Notes: a model not told the origin generated them from the sequence alone. DNA of 64,000 nucleotides from Pseudarthrobacter enclensis (GCF_001457025.1 NZ_KQ758599.1:558001-622000); one strand, 5' to 3'. Numbered from the stretch's first letter, positions 18,983-28,374 are shown. Numbers and translations are program-made.

Positions 18983-20215
18983 GTGACATACCCCGCCAGC
19001 ACCGGTGAATCAGACGCCACTTCCGGGCAGGACTACCGCTACGAGCGGTCCGCCGTGATCGACCTTGACGCCATCCGGCACAACGTCCGGAGGCTCGCAG
19101 CCGCCGCCTCGCCCGCCAAGGTCATGGCCGTCGTCAAGGCCGACGCCTACGGGCACGGCGCCGTCCCGGTGGCCCGCGCTGCCCTCGAGGCAGGAGCGTC
19201 CTGGCTGGGCGTGGCCCACATCTCCGAAGCCCTGGCCCTGCGCGCCGCCGGTATCGACGCCCCGCTGCTGGCCTGGCTGCACACCACCGACAGCAATTTT
19301 GGAGCCGCCGTGGCGTCCGGCGTCGACATCGGGTGCTCGGGGTGGGAACTGGACCGGATCGTGGCTGCCGCCCGCGAACAGGAACGCCCGGCAAGGATCC
19401 ACCTCAAGGTGGACACTGGGCTGGGCCGCAACGGCTCCACGATGGCCAACTGGGACACGCTGGTAGGCGAGGCCATGGAGTACCAGGACCAGGGCCTGCT
19501 CCGGGTGGTGGGCATCTTCTCCCACCTTGCCGTCGCCGACGAACCCGAACGGCCCGAAACGGACCACCAGCTGGCCGCCTTCCGCGAGGCGCTCGCCGTC
19601 GCCGAGGACGCCGGCGTTGATCCTGAAGTCCGGCACCTGGCCAACACCCCCGCTACCCTGTCCCGCCCGGATACGCACTTCGACCTGGTGCGCGTGGGAC
19701 TGGGTATCTACGGCCTTTCGCCTTTCGACGGCCAGAGTTCCGCCGAACTCGGACTGCAGCCGGCCATGTCGCTACGCACCAAAGTGTCCCAGTGCAAGCA
19801 TGTCCCGGAGGGGCAGGGCGTCTCCTACGGACTTCACTACCGCACCGAGGGTGCCAGCACGCTGGGCCTGATCCCGGTGGGCTACGCCGACGGCATCCCC
19901 CGTGTGGCCACCGGCGGCCCCGTCCGGGTTGCCGGGAAGACGTATCCGGTGGTGGGCCGCATCGCCATGGACCAGATGGTGATCGACCTCGGCCCCGAGG
20001 CCCCGGCGGCGGGTCTGCTGGGGGCCGAAGCCGAGCTGTTCGGCAGCGGCGCCGACGGCGGGCCCACGGCCGACGACTGGGCCCGGGCCGCCGGGACCAT
20101 CAACTACGAGATCGTCACCAGGATCAGTCCCCGCGTGCCGCGCCGCTTCGTCCATGAGGAAAACACCATAGCCCGGCCGGTTGCCGCGGCCGCGGGCGGG
20201 AAGGCGGTCCTGTGA
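18983..20215 (+). CDS. alr: Alanine racemase
   Basis: Alr interconverts L- and D-alanine with PLP, supplying D-Ala for peptidoglycan. The PLP lysine lies in AVVKADAYGHG (Lys52). The second catalytic base Tyr is in GVSYGLHYRTEG, and GLIPVGYADGIPR and GRIAMDQMVIDL are conserved C-terminal motifs. Length (410) is slightly above average because of a 20-residue N-terminal extension, possibly disordered. It is the first of five genes with 1-4 nt overlaps (alr-tsaE-tsaB-rimI-tsaD), an order seen in many actinobacteria. Confidence 0.96.
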   Translation: MTYPASTGESDATSGQDYRYERSAVIDLDAIRHNVRRLAAAASPAKVMAVVKADAYGHGAVPVARAALEAGASWLGVAHISEALALRAAGIDAPLLAWLHTTDSNFGAAVASGVDIGCSGWELDRIVAAAREQERPARIHLKVDTGLGRNGSTMANWDTLVGEAMEYQDQGLLRVVGIFSHLAVADEPERPETDHQLAAFREALAVAEDAGVDPEVRHLANTPATLSRPDTHFDLVRVGLGIYGLSPFDGQSSAELGLQPAMSLRTKVSQCKHVPEGQGVSYGLHYRTEGASTLGLIPVGYADGIPRVATGGPVRVAGKTYPVVGRIAMDQMVIDLGPEAPAAGLLGAEAELFGSGADGGPTADDWARAAGTINYEIVTRISPRVPRRFVHEENTIARPVAAAAGGKAVL

Positions 20216-20835
20216 GCCCCGCGAACCAGCCACCGCACGCCAACGGCTCCGCCGGGGCCAACTGGGAAAAGACGTACACGGCGACGACGGCGGACCAGAC
20301 CCATGCGCTCGGCGCCTGCCTTGCGCGGGTCCTCGACGCCGGTGACCTGGTGGTCCTCTCCGGTGAACTCGGGGCGGGAAAGACCACCCTGACGCAGGGG
20401 CTGGGGGAGGGGCTCGGCGTCCGTGCCGGCATCATCTCGCCCACCTTCGTCCTGGTCCGCATCCACCCCAACCTCCCCGACGGTCCCCGCCCGGGCGGCC
20501 CGGACCTTGTCCACGTGGACGCCTACCGGCTGGGCTCCGCCGCTGAAGTGGATGACATCGACCTCGAAAACACCATGGACACGTCCGTCACCGTTGTGGA
20601 ATGGGGCCACGACCGGGTGGAGCACCTCAGCGAAAACCGGCTCGAAATCGACCTGCACCGCGCCATCGGGCTGGACCCCGCCCTCGGCCTCGACGGCGGG
20701 ACCGGTGCCGGGGAGCCCGGAAACCTGGACTTCGATACCGAGGACACCGACGAGCCGCGCACCATCGTGATGCGCGGTTACGGTCCGCGGTGGGTTGCCG
20801 CCCCGGACCTGCGCACCGCCGGAGGGAACCACTGA
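20212..20835 (+). CDS. tsaE: tRNA t6A biosynthesis ATPase TsaE
   Basis: TsaE is the small ATPase that works with TsaB and TsaD to transfer threonylcarbamoyl to A37 of ANN-decoding tRNAs. The Walker A motif GELGAGKTTL (residues 51-60) is intact, followed by ISPTFVLVRIH (switch region) and VHVDAYRLG and VVEWGHDR. The C-terminal about 50 residues, rich in Asp and Gly (GLDGGTGAGEPGN), extend beyond the usual length of about 155. The GTG start overlaps the alr stop by 4 nt. Confidence 0.93.
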   Translation: MSPANQPPHANGSAGANWEKTYTATTADQTHALGACLARVLDAGDLVVLSGELGAGKTTLTQGLGEGLGVRAGIISPTFVLVRIHPNLPDGPRPGGPDLVHVDAYRLGSAAEVDDIDLENTMDTSVTVVEWGHDRVEHLSENRLEIDLHRAIGLDPALGLDGGTGAGEPGNLDFDTEDTDEPRTIVMRGYGPRWVAAPDLRTAGGNH

Positions 20836-21506
20836 TGCTGATCCTTGCCATCGACACCTCAGCCGTGGCCAGCGCCGCCCTCGTGTCGGACGACGCACCC
20901 GAAGGCGTGGTGGCCTGCTTCTCCACCGAGGACACACGCAGCCACGCCGAAGTGCTGGCCCCCGGCATCCATCAGATGCTGGCCGGGGCCGGCGTCACCG
21001 GCCAGGACATCGACGCCCTGGTAGTGGGTGTGGGCCCGGGCCCGTTCACCGGGCTGCGGTCCGGGATCGCCACAGCCCGCACGCTGTCCTTCGTGTGGGG
21101 CAAACCCCTGCACGGCCTGATGAGCCTGGACGCCGTGGCCCTCGAAGTGGCCGAGTCCACGTCCGCGGCACCGGAGTTCCTGGTGGTGACCGATGCCCGG
21201 CGCAAGGAGGTCTACTGGGCCCGCTACAGCCTGGCCGCCGGGCAGCTCCCAGTGCTGGAAGACGGGCCGCACGTTGGCTTCGCCGCGGACCTGCCGGACC
21301 TCCCCGCGTACGGCGCCGGCGCCGGACTCTACGCAGATGCCCTCCGGGCCAATCCCGACTTCGCCGGTGAGCAGCCTGACGCGCTGTACCTTGGCCAGTT
21401 CGCGCTGGCACGGCTGGCCGCCGGCGACGGGCTCCTGGACTCCACCCCGTTGTACCTTCGCGAATCCGACGCCCAGGTTCCCGGACCACGGAAGCGGGCA
21501 CTGTGA
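20835..21506 (+). CDS. tsaB: tRNA t6A biosynthesis protein TsaB
   Basis: TsaB is the catalytically inactive ASKHA-fold partner that dimerises with TsaD. It starts ILAIDTSAVASAALVSDD and has VGVGPGPFTGLRSGIATARTL, the standard TsaB motif. The ATG at 20835 overlaps the tsaE stop by one base (TGATG), giving 223 residues; an upstream extension would overlap tsaE coding and is rejected. Confidence 0.92.
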   Translation: MLILAIDTSAVASAALVSDDAPEGVVACFSTEDTRSHAEVLAPGIHQMLAGAGVTGQDIDALVVGVGPGPFTGLRSGIATARTLSFVWGKPLHGLMSLDAVALEVAESTSAAPEFLVVTDARRKEVYWARYSLAAGQLPVLEDGPHVGFAADLPDLPAYGAGAGLYADALRANPDFAGEQPDALYLGQFALARLAAGDGLLDSTPLYLRESDAQVPGPRKRAL

Positions 21507-22069
21507 GCGGCGCTGCGTCCACTTCCCCGTCCCCGGACAGGGACCCGCAGCCCCGCCCCCTGCGCGTGGACGGCGTCGTCATCCGGGACATGACGCTGGC
21601 GGACGTGCCTGCTGTCAGCGCCCTGGAACAGTCACTCTTCCCCGTCGATGCGTGGCCGGTGCAGATGTTCTTCGACGAACTGGCGCAGCCTGAAACCCGC
21701 CGCTACCTTGTGGCGGAAGGCCCCGCCGGCATCGTCGGGTATGCCGGGCTCATGTGCATCGAACCGATCGCGGACGTCCAGACGATCGCCGTCGTGCCTG
21801 ACCGCGAGGGGCGTGGCATCGGCAGCACCCTGCTCACGGAACTGATTGACGAAGCCCGACGGCGGCGCGCCGCGGACGTGCTGCTGGAGGTCCGTGCGGA
21901 CAACCCGCGCGCGCAGCGGCTGTACCTCCGGTTCGGGTTCCAGCAGATCCATATCCGCCCCCGCTACTACCGTGACGGCGTGGACGCGCTCATCATGCGG
22001 CTCCCGCTCGTGCCGGAGGCAGCAACCGAAACCGGCGGGGAACCGCCAACCGAAGGAAACCGGCCATGA
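21503..22069 (+). CDS. rimI: Ribosomal-protein-alanine N-acetyltransferase RimI
   Basis: A GNAT acetyltransferase that modifies the N-terminal alanine of a ribosomal protein (S18 in E. coli). Motif [20 protein letters not shown], binds acetyl-CoA, and [19 protein letters not shown] followed by RPRYY is the usual RimI end. It has an N-terminal extension of about 30 residues rich in Ser and Pro. GTG 21503 overlaps tsaB by 4 nt and its stop overlaps tsaD by 4 nt. Confidence 0.9.
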   Translation: MSGAASTSPSPDRDPQPRPLRVDGVVIRDMTLADVPAVSALEQSLFPVDAWPVQMFFDELAQPETRRYLVAEGPAGIVGYAGLMCIEPIADVQTIAVVPDREGRGIGSTLLTELIDEARRRRAADVLLEVRADNPRAQRLYLRFGFQQIHIRPRYYRDGVDALIMRLPLVPEAATETGGEPPTEGNRP

Positions 22070-23157
22070 ACCGCTCGCAGCCCCTGGTACTGGGCATCGA
22101 ATCCTCCTGCGACGAAACCGGCGTCGGCGTCGTCAGTGGAACCACGCTCCTGGCCAACACGGTGTCCTCGTCCATGGATGAGCACGTCCGGTTTGGCGGG
22201 GTCATCCCGGAGATCGCCTCCCGGGCGCACCTGGACGCGTTCGTCCCCACCCTCGAGCAGGCGCTCGCCGACGCCGGCGTGGCGCTTGCTGACGTCGACG
22301 CCATCGCCGTCACCTCAGGGCCCGGTCTGGCGGGCGCGCTGATGGTTGGGGTCTGCGCCGCCAAGGCGCTGGCCGTGGCCACCGGCAAGCCCCTGTACGC
22401 CATCAACCACCTCGTGGCCCACGTCGGAGTCGGGCTCCTGGATGACCGGGCCACCGGACGGCCGCAGCAACTCCCGGAAAACCTCGGAGCACTCCTTGTT
22501 TCCGGCGGGCACACCGAAATCCTGCGGATCAACAGCATCACCAGCGACGTCGAGCTCCTGGGGTCCACCATCGATGACGCCGCCGGCGAGGCTTACGACA
22601 AGGTGGCCCGCATCCTGGGCCTGGGCTACCCCGGCGGCCCTGCCATCGACAAGGTGGCCCGCACCGGTAATCCGAAGGCGATCCGTTTCCCGCGGGGATT
22701 GAGCCAGCCGAAATACATGGGCACGGCGGAAGAGCCGGGCAAGCACCGCTACGACTGGTCCTTCAGCGGGCTCAAGACCGCGGTGGCACGGTGCGTGGAG
22801 CAATTTGAGGCCCGCGGCGAGGAGATCCCCGTGGCGGACATTGCCGCAGCCTTCCAGGAAGCGGTGGTGGATGTCATCTCGTCGAAAGCCGTGCTCGCCT
22901 GCAAGGAGCAGGGCATCAAGGACGTGCTCCTGGGCGGGGGCGTGGCAGCCAACTCCCGGCTCCGCGAACTGACGGGCCAGCGCTGCGCCTCGGCGGGGAT
23001 CCGGCTTCACGTCCCGCCGCTGGACCTCTGCACGGATAACGGCGCCATGGTGGCGGCGCTCGGCGCGCAGCTGGTGATGGCGGGCGCGGAACCCAGCGGC
23101 ATCGGCTTCGCCCCGGACTCGTCCATGCCGGTCACCTCGGTGTCCCTCCCGGCCTGA
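22066..23157 (+). CDS. tsaD: tRNA N6-adenosine threonylcarbamoyltransferase TsaD
   Basis: TsaD (Kae1/YgjD family) transfers threonylcarbamoyl from threonylcarbamoyl-AMP to tRNA A37. The metal-binding HxxxH lies in YAINHLVAH (His115, His119). [28 protein letters not shown] and [14 protein letters not shown] form the ASKHA nucleotide site, and [15 protein letters not shown] metal ligands appear as [15 protein letters not shown]. Length is 363 residues. It ends the alr-tsa operon; palindromic repeat copy 4 follows within 25 nt. Confidence 0.96.
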   Translation: MNRSQPLVLGIESSCDETGVGVVSGTTLLANTVSSSMDEHVRFGGVIPEIASRAHLDAFVPTLEQALADAGVALADVDAIAVTSGPGLAGALMVGVCAAKALAVATGKPLYAINHLVAHVGVGLLDDRATGRPQQLPENLGALLVSGGHTEILRINSITSDVELLGSTIDDAAGEAYDKVARILGLGYPGGPAIDKVARTGNPKAIRFPRGLSQPKYMGTAEEPGKHRYDWSFSGLKTAVARCVEQFEARGEEIPVADIAAAFQEAVVDVISSKAVLACKEQGIKDVLLGGGVAANSRLRELTGQRCASAGIRLHVPPLDLCTDNGAMVAALGAQLVMAGAEPSGIGFAPDSSMPVTSVSLPA

Positions 23158-23178
23158 ACACCCGGCAAACCTTTGACG

Positions 23179-23238
23179 CTGTATCAGATATGGCTCCTCA
23201 ACCGCCGGCGGTTGAGGAGCCATATCTGATAGAGCAAG
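23179..23238. repeat. Dispersed palindromic repeat, copy 4 (diverged)
   Basis: Arms TATCAGATATGGCTCCTCAA(CCGCC) at 23182-23206 and 23207-23231 are perfectly complementary over 25 bp with no loop. The outer end CTGATAGAGCAAG resembles CTGATAGGGCAAC of the other copies. Both arms differ from copy 1 in a matched way, so pairing is preserved. It lies between the convergent tsaD and YbdK-like genes. Confidence 0.75.
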
Positions 23239-23250
23239 TAAAGGGGAGGA

Positions 23251-24402
23251 TCAGGCGGTGAGACCGTTGCGCATCTGCTTGACCAGGTCCAGGACCACGG
23301 CCTGCAGGTTGCCGCCGTTTTGCTCCGCCACCCGTCGCTGGCGCTGGTAGCCGGCGCCGCGGCGGATGATCTTCTCGACGTCGGCGAGCTCGTCCGGGCA
23401 GCCCAGCTTGGCCGCCACCGGCTCAAGCCGGTTCAGGGTTTCCAGCAGGTGGTCCGTGACCAGCTGCTCCTTGCCCGCAGCATCCAGGATGATGATGGCG
23501 TCCATCCCGTAGCGGGCCGCCCGCCACTTGTTCTCCTGCACATGCCACGGCGGCATGGTGGGAATGGTGCCGCCGTTGTCCAGGGTGGTGGAGAACTCGT
23601 CCACCAGGCACTGGGTCAGGGCCGCGATGGCGCCGACTTCCTCCAAAGTGGCCAGGCCGTCGCAGATGCGCATCTCGATGGTTCCCAGCGCCGGGACGGG
23701 CCGGATGTCCCAGCGGATTTCCGAGATTGTGTCGATCACCCCGGTGGTGAACATGTCCTGGACGTAGTGCTCGTATTCCTCCCAGGACGGGAACTGGAAC
23801 GGCAGGCCCGCGGTGGGCAGCTGCTGGAACATTAGCGCCCGCTGGGAGGCGTAGCCGGTGTCCTCGCCGCCCCAGAACGGGCTGGACGCGGAGAGCGCCT
23901 GGAAGTGCGGGAAGTAGTTGACCAGGCCGTCCAGCACCGGCAGGGCCTTGTCCCGCCGGTCCAGGCCCACGTGGACGTGCACGCCGTAGATCACCATCTG
24001 CCGGCCCCACCACTGGGTCCGGTCGATCAGTTTGGCGTAGCGGGCCTTGTCCGTCACGGGCTGCAGCTGCGGCGGGCTGAACGGGTGGCTGCCGGCGCAG
24101 AACAGTTCAACACCCATGGGATCGGTGATTTCCCGGACAGCGGCCACGGAGCGGCTGAGGTCTTCCTTGGCCTCGGCCGCGGTTTCGCAGATTCCGGTGA
24201 CCAGTTCCACCGTGTTCAGGAGGAGTTCCTGCTTGATGTGCGGGTGTTCGTCATCCTCGTTCAGCTCCGGATGGCGCGCCGCAACCCCGCGGAGCACCTC
24301 GTTGGCCACGGAGGCAAGTTCACCCGTGCTGCCGTCCACCAGCGCCAGCTCCCACTCAACACCAAGGGTTGATTGCCTCGATGGTGCGAAGTCGATCTTC
24401 AC
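23251..24402 (-). CDS. YbdK-type carboxylate-amine ligase (GCS2 family)
   Basis: A member of the glutamate-cysteine ligase type 2 family, which joins an amine or amino acid to a gamma-carboxylate using ATP. TLGVEWELALVDGSTGEL (Glu ligands), the VHVHVGLDRRDKAL metal/ATP motif and VPALGTIEMRICDG are typical. In a mycothiol-making organism a role in glutathione is not expected, so the substrate is open. I chose GTG 24402 because GAGGA lies 5 nt upstream on the minus strand; this gives 383 residues. An upstream ATG at 24462 would add 20 residues without a ribosome site. It is divergent from nagZ. Confidence 0.8.
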   Translation of the reverse strand: MKIDFAPSRQSTLGVEWELALVDGSTGELASVANEVLRGVAARHPELNEDDEHPHIKQELLLNTVELVTGICETAAEAKEDLSRSVAAVREITDPMGVELFCAGSHPFSPPQLQPVTDKARYAKLIDRTQWWGRQMVIYGVHVHVGLDRRDKALPVLDGLVNYFPHFQALSASSPFWGGEDTGYASQRALMFQQLPTAGLPFQFPSWEEYEHYVQDMFTTGVIDTISEIRWDIRPVPALGTIEMRICDGLATLEEVGAIAALTQCLVDEFSTTLDNGGTIPTMPPWHVQENKWRAARYGMDAIIILDAAGKEQLVTDHLLETLNRLEPVAAKLGCPDELADVEKIIRRGAGYQRQRRVAEQNGGNLQAVVLDLVKQMRNGLTA

Positions 24403-24494
24403 GCAGTTCCTCACTGTCCGGGATGCCGCTGGCTGGTGCCGCTTCCGGGCTGCTGCCGGCATGCGAACGGTGTTTCAAGTCTATAGGGCAGGGG

Positions 24495-24500
24495 TAGCAT
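24495..24500 (+). promoter_or_regulatory. -10 box of the NagZ-like gene, leaderless type
   Basis: TAGCAT lies 7 nt before the second of two adjacent ATGs (24508), which favours that start. Confidence 0.5.
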
Positions 24501-24507
24501 CGTAATG

Positions 24508-26220
24508 ATGTCCCTGTTCCAGCACCTGCGTGACAGTCCACACAAAAGCCTCCCCCTGATCGCCGCGGCCTCCCTGCTCGCCCTTGCTTCCTGCACGGCG
24601 GGTCCGTCCGGGCCCGGGCCCTCCACGCCACCGTCCACGTCGGCACCCGGCAGCGCGCCGGCGTCGGAAACGCCGCGTACGACGCCGGCACCCGCCACTG
24701 CGTCACCGTCACCGGATCCGGGGGCGGCACCGCTGGGCTGGGGCCCCCAGCGCCGGGACCAGGACGCTGCTGCCGCCGCCGTGGCCGCCATGACGCCCGA
24801 GGAGAAAGCCGGCCAGGTGCTGCTGCCCTCGTTCGCCGGGCAGCAGGTTGAGGCGCAGGCCGCTGCCATCGAACGGCTGCACCTGGCCGGAAGCATCATC
24901 ATGGGCGACAACGTTCCCCGCGATCCGCAGGGCAAGGTGGACCTGGCGTCGATGACTGCCATCAACCAGCGCCTGTCGGAGGCAACCGCGGCGGACGGGA
25001 GCCCGTGGCCCGGCATTGTGGCCGTGGACCAGGAGGGCGGCATCGTGGCCCGCCTCGGCGCACCGCTGACCGTCTGGCCGTCGCCCATGAGCTACGGTGC
25101 CGCCGGAAACACCACCCTGACCCGCGACGCCGGGCAGGGCCTGGCGGGAGAGCTCGCGCCGCTGGGCTTCAACCTCGACTTCGCGCCGGACGCCGACGTC
25201 ACGGTGGGTCCGGGGGACCCCACCATCGGTGCGCGGTCCATGTCCGGGGACCCGGCCGCCGCGGCGGCCCACAGCGTAGCGTTCTCCCAGGGCATGCTGG
25301 CCGCCGGCGTGCTGCCCACCGTCAAGCACTTCCCCGGGCATGGGTCCGTGACCGCCGACTCGCACATCAGCCTGCCGGTCCAGAATGCGGGCGTGGAAGA
25401 ACTGAAGGGCAGGGACTGGCAGCCCTTCCGCGCAGCCATCGGCGCCGGCGTGCCCATGGTCATGACCGGGCACATCGCGGTGCCGGCGCTGGAACCGGGA
25501 GTTCCGGCGTCGTTGTCCGCCAAAACCTACGCGGAACTGCGCGGGCTGGGCTTCAAGGGCGTTGCCGTGACCGACGCCCTGAACATGGGTGCCATCACCA
25601 AGCAGTATCCTGCCGGGTCCGCGGCCGTTGCCGCGCTCGCCGCCGGCGCCGACCTGCTCCTGATGCCCGCGGACGCCGCCCAGGCCCACGCCGCCATCGT
25701 CCAGGCCGTCACGTCAGGAACCCTGCCCAAGGAACGGCTGGACGAAGCCGCAACCCGTGTTGCCACCATGATGGTCTGGCAGGGCCGGCAAGCCCGGTTG
25801 GCGGCCCCCGCCGGCAGCGCCGCGCCAGTGTCCGCAAAGGTCTCCGCAGCCGCGGTCACCGTCGTGGCCGGCAACTGCTCCGGGCCGCTGGTGCCCGGAG
25901 CGGTCCGTGTGGCCGGCGGGGGACCAGGCGACAAGGAACGGTTCGAAGCCGCCGCGGCCCGCGCGGGGCTGCAGGTTGGTTCGGGACCGCTGGTCAGCCT
26001 TATCGGCTACGGCGGCGCCCCGGCCGGCGGTGACGTCGCCGTCACGCTGGACGCCCCGTGGCCGCTGCAGGGTTCCACGGCGCCGGTGAAGGTGGCACTG
26101 TACGGCCGCAGCGACGCCGCTTTCGACGCCCTGGCTGCCGTGCTGGCGGGGAAGGCGCCCGCCCCCGGAAAGCTGCCCGCCGCCGTCGGGCCCTATCCTG
26201 CCGGGACCGGCTGCCCCTGA
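24508..26220 (+). CDS. GH3 beta-N-acetylhexosaminidase lipoprotein, NagZ-like
   Basis: A GH3 enzyme that releases beta-linked N-acetylglucosamine from cell-wall fragments or chitooligosaccharides outside the membrane. The signal peptide ends in the lipobox LASC (Cys29), followed by a Thr/Pro/Ser-rich linker to about residue 80. The catalytic domain has VDQEGGIVARLG, FAPDADVTVGPGDP and the NagZ signature VKHFPGHGSVTADSHISLP, whose Asp-His pair is the acid/base dyad. DALNMGAI carries the nucleophile Asp. A C-terminal domain of about 135 residues follows. The 570-residue length is usual for actinobacterial NagZ lipoproteins. Confidence 0.9.
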   Translation: MSLFQHLRDSPHKSLPLIAAASLLALASCTAGPSGPGPSTPPSTSAPGSAPASETPRTTPAPATASPSPDPGAAPLGWGPQRRDQDAAAAAVAAMTPEEKAGQVLLPSFAGQQVEAQAAAIERLHLAGSIIMGDNVPRDPQGKVDLASMTAINQRLSEATAADGSPWPGIVAVDQEGGIVARLGAPLTVWPSPMSYGAAGNTTLTRDAGQGLAGELAPLGFNLDFAPDADVTVGPGDPTIGARSMSGDPAAAAAHSVAFSQGMLAAGVLPTVKHFPGHGSVTADSHISLPVQNAGVEELKGRDWQPFRAAIGAGVPMVMTGHIAVPALEPGVPASLSAKTYAELRGLGFKGVAVTDALNMGAITKQYPAGSAAVAALAAGADLLLMPADAAQAHAAIVQAVTSGTLPKERLDEAATRVATMMVWQGRQARLAAPAGSAAPVSAKVSAAAVTVVAGNCSGPLVPGAVRVAGGGPGDKERFEAAAARAGLQVGSGPLVSLIGYGGAPAGGDVAVTLDAPWPLQGSTAPVKVALYGRSDAAFDALAAVLAGKAPAPGKLPAAVGPYPAGTGCP

Positions 26221-26242
26221 CCCCTCAACAGCCCCGGCAGCG

Positions 26243-26248
26243 TTTAAT
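26243..26248 (+). promoter_or_regulatory. Candidate -10 box of the shikimate dehydrogenase-like gene
   Basis: TTTAAT lies 6 nt before the GTG start in a short gap after nagZ, with no ribosome site. Confidence 0.4.
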
Positions 26249-26254
26249 GGACAG

Positions 26255-27073
26255 GTGCCTATCCTGAACAAAGACATGACCCTGTGCATCTCCCTTTCGG
26301 CCCGGCCCAGCAACAACGGGACCCGGTTCCACAACCACCTGTACGAACAGCTCGGACTTAACTGGATCTACAAGGCGTTCGCCCCCACCAACCTTGAGCA
26401 GGCCATTGCCGGCGTGCGCGGCCTGGGGATCCGTGGCTGCGCCGTCTCCATGCCGTATAAAGAAGACGTGATCGCCCTGGTGGACGAGATGGACCCGTCC
26501 GCCCGGGCCATCGATTCGGTCAACACAATCGTGAATACGGACGGGCACCTCAAGGCCTACAACACCGACTACACCGCGATTGAGCAGCTGCTGGCCACCT
26601 ATGCGGTTCCCGTAACGGGTTCCGTCCTGGTCCAGGGCGCGGGCGGCATGGCCAAGGCAACGGTGGCGGCGCTGCGCGACGCCGGCTTCAAGGACGTCAC
26701 CGTCATAGCCCGCAACGAGGCAGCGGGACGCGCGCTCGCCGACCAGTACGGCTTTCGCTGGCGGGCAACGCTCGACGGCGGCACGGCGGACACGATCATC
26801 AACGTCACCCCCATCGGCATGGCCGGGGGACCGGAAGCCGACGCGCTGTCCTTCCCCGTGGAGGCCATTGGCGCGGCCCGGGTGGTTTTCGACGTCGTGG
26901 CGCTCCCCGCGGAGACGCCGCTGGTGAAAGCGGGCCGCAAGGCCGGCAAGACCGTGATCACCGGCGCCGAGGTGGCCACCATCCAGGCACTGGAGCAGTT
27001 CGTGCTGTACACGGGCGTGCGTCCCACGGACGCGCAGGTCCGGGCCGCCGAGGAGTTTACCCGCGCGCAGTGA
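26255..27073 (+). CDS. Shikimate 5-dehydrogenase-like protein
   Basis: A 272-residue member of the AroE superfamily: substrate domain with LSARPSNNGTRFHN and the catalytic Lys in AVSMPYKEDVIAL, then a Rossmann domain (VLVQGAGGMAKATVAALRDA) and INVTPIGMAGG. The substrate-binding serines of true AroE (GxSxSP near the N-terminus) appear as SLSARPS, and the divergent loop suggests the SDH-like (SdhL) group rather than the main shikimate dehydrogenase. No aro genes are near. Its 3' end overlaps the convergent methyltransferase gene by 17 nt. Confidence 0.8.
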   Translation: MPILNKDMTLCISLSARPSNNGTRFHNHLYEQLGLNWIYKAFAPTNLEQAIAGVRGLGIRGCAVSMPYKEDVIALVDEMDPSARAIDSVNTIVNTDGHLKAYNTDYTAIEQLLATYAVPVTGSVLVQGAGGMAKATVAALRDAGFKDVTVIARNEAAGRALADQYGFRWRATLDGGTADTIINVTPIGMAGGPEADALSFPVEAIGAARVVFDVVALPAETPLVKAGRKAGKTVITGAEVATIQALEQFVLYTGVRPTDAQVRAAEEFTRAQ

Positions 27074-28334
27074 CCCCTGCGGGCCGGTCCGCGGTGACCG
27101 GCTCCACTTCGATGGCCACTCTGTCCTCGCCGATCCGGGTGAGGACCAGGGTGGCCGTCCGTCCGGCTTTCCTGATGCCATGGCCCTTGCTGCCCTGGCC
27201 CTTGCCGCCGAGGAGCTGCTTCCGCAGTTCCTCGGGGGTGACGGCGGTGCCGCGCTTCTTGATGTCCAGCACCGTGATCCCTTCCTGCTTCACCCAGGCC
27301 TTCAGCGCCTTGACGTTGTAGGGCATCACCTGCAGGACCCTGTACGCGCGAGCGAACGGGGTGTCCGCCAGGGCAGGGGAGCAGATGTAGGCAATGTGCT
27401 CGTCCAGGAGGTGGCCGCGCAGGCTGAGTGCGAGGTCGGCGACGAGGCCGGCCCGGATGACGGCGCCGTCGGGCTCGTAAAGGTAACCTCCGGCGGGACC
27501 CACGGGCGCCTCCGGCCCCTGCCCGAAATCCTCGCCGCTGGTCAGCTCCGCGGCCCCCTCCGGTCCCAGCACCAGGGCGGCGCGGCGCACCCCGGGCCGG
27601 CTGACGGCATTGAACCACAACGCCACCTCGGTGACGTCCCCGGCGACGGAAACCCACTGTGCCTCGCAGCCCTGCGGAACCGACTCATGGGGCATGCCGG
27701 GACCCATCTTGACGCCCACGGCCTTGCCGGACGCGGCCAGGGATTCCACGAAGGACAGCGGAGGAGAGAAGGCCTCCGGATCCCAGATGCGGCGGGTGCC
27801 GGAGCTTGAGGTGACCCGCCGCGCGGGATCCAGCCAGACGCCGTCGACGTCCTCCAAGGGGACGTCCGCGGCGTCCGCATGGACCACCGTGGCGTTGGGG
27901 AACGGGATGAGGTTCACGGTGGCGCACGCGGCAGTGGTTTCGTCCACTTCCACCGCTGTCACGCCCAGGTCCAGAGACGCCAGGGCCAACGAGTCGGCTC
28001 CCAGCCCGCAGCCCAGGTCCGCCACGTGCCGGACGCCCGCGGCCGCGAAGCGCTGGGCGTGCCGGGCCGCCACCGTCAGGCGGGTGGCCTGTTCCAGGCC
28101 GGCCTGGGTGAACAGCATCCGGCGGGCAAACTCCCCGAACTTGGCCTCCGCCCTGGTCCGCAGCCGCGATTGGGTGAGTACCGCGGAGACCAGTTCCGGG
28201 CTGTGTCCGGCTTTGCGGAGCTCACTGTTCAGGGCAAAGGAACCGTCCTCCGTGTAGGGGCCGAGCGACGCCAGCAGCTCCCAGCCTTCGGGGGTGAGCA
28301 GTGGTGCTATCTGGTCCTGGGGAGCTTGAGCCAT
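27057..28334 (-). CDS. Class I SAM-dependent methyltransferase, THUMP-like
   Basis: A 425-residue protein with a SAM-binding motif (HVADLGCGLGADSLALASL), an acidic residue after beta 2 (VTAVEVDE), and VWLDPARR, which resembles motif IV of RNA or nucleobase methyltransferases. The C-terminal half resembles the THUMP-like domain found in conserved actinobacterial proteins annotated this way; its substrate is unknown. The ATG at 28334 has TAGGCT 7 nt upstream, favouring it over an upstream TTG. It is divergent from a small membrane protein gene. Confidence 0.8.
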   Translation of the reverse strand: MAQAPQDQIAPLLTPEGWELLASLGPYTEDGSFALNSELRKAGHSPELVSAVLTQSRLRTRAEAKFGEFARRMLFTQAGLEQATRLTVAARHAQRFAAAGVRHVADLGCGLGADSLALASLDLGVTAVEVDETTAACATVNLIPFPNATVVHADAADVPLEDVDGVWLDPARRVTSSSGTRRIWDPEAFSPPLSFVESLAASGKAVGVKMGPGMPHESVPQGCEAQWVSVAGDVTEVALWFNAVSRPGVRRAALVLGPEGAAELTSGEDFGQGPEAPVGPAGGYLYEPDGAVIRAGLVADLALSLRGHLLDEHIAYICSPALADTPFARAYRVLQVMPYNVKALKAWVKQEGITVLDIKKRGTAVTPEELRKQLLGGKGQGSKGHGIRKAGRTATLVLTRIGEDRVAIEVEPVTADRPAGVTARG

Positions 28335-28341
28335 GGGTTCC

Positions 28342-28347
28342 AGCCTA
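28342..28347 (-). promoter_or_regulatory. -10 box of the methyltransferase gene, leaderless type
   Basis: TAGGCT on the minus strand, 7 nt before the ATG. Confidence 0.5.
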
Positions 28348-28374
28348 ACGCCCAAGGCCGGCGAGGGATGCCGA

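Noticed and set aside
10881..23238. CRISPR array
   Set aside because: The repeats are palindromic, only four, kilobases apart and without regular spacers or cas genes.
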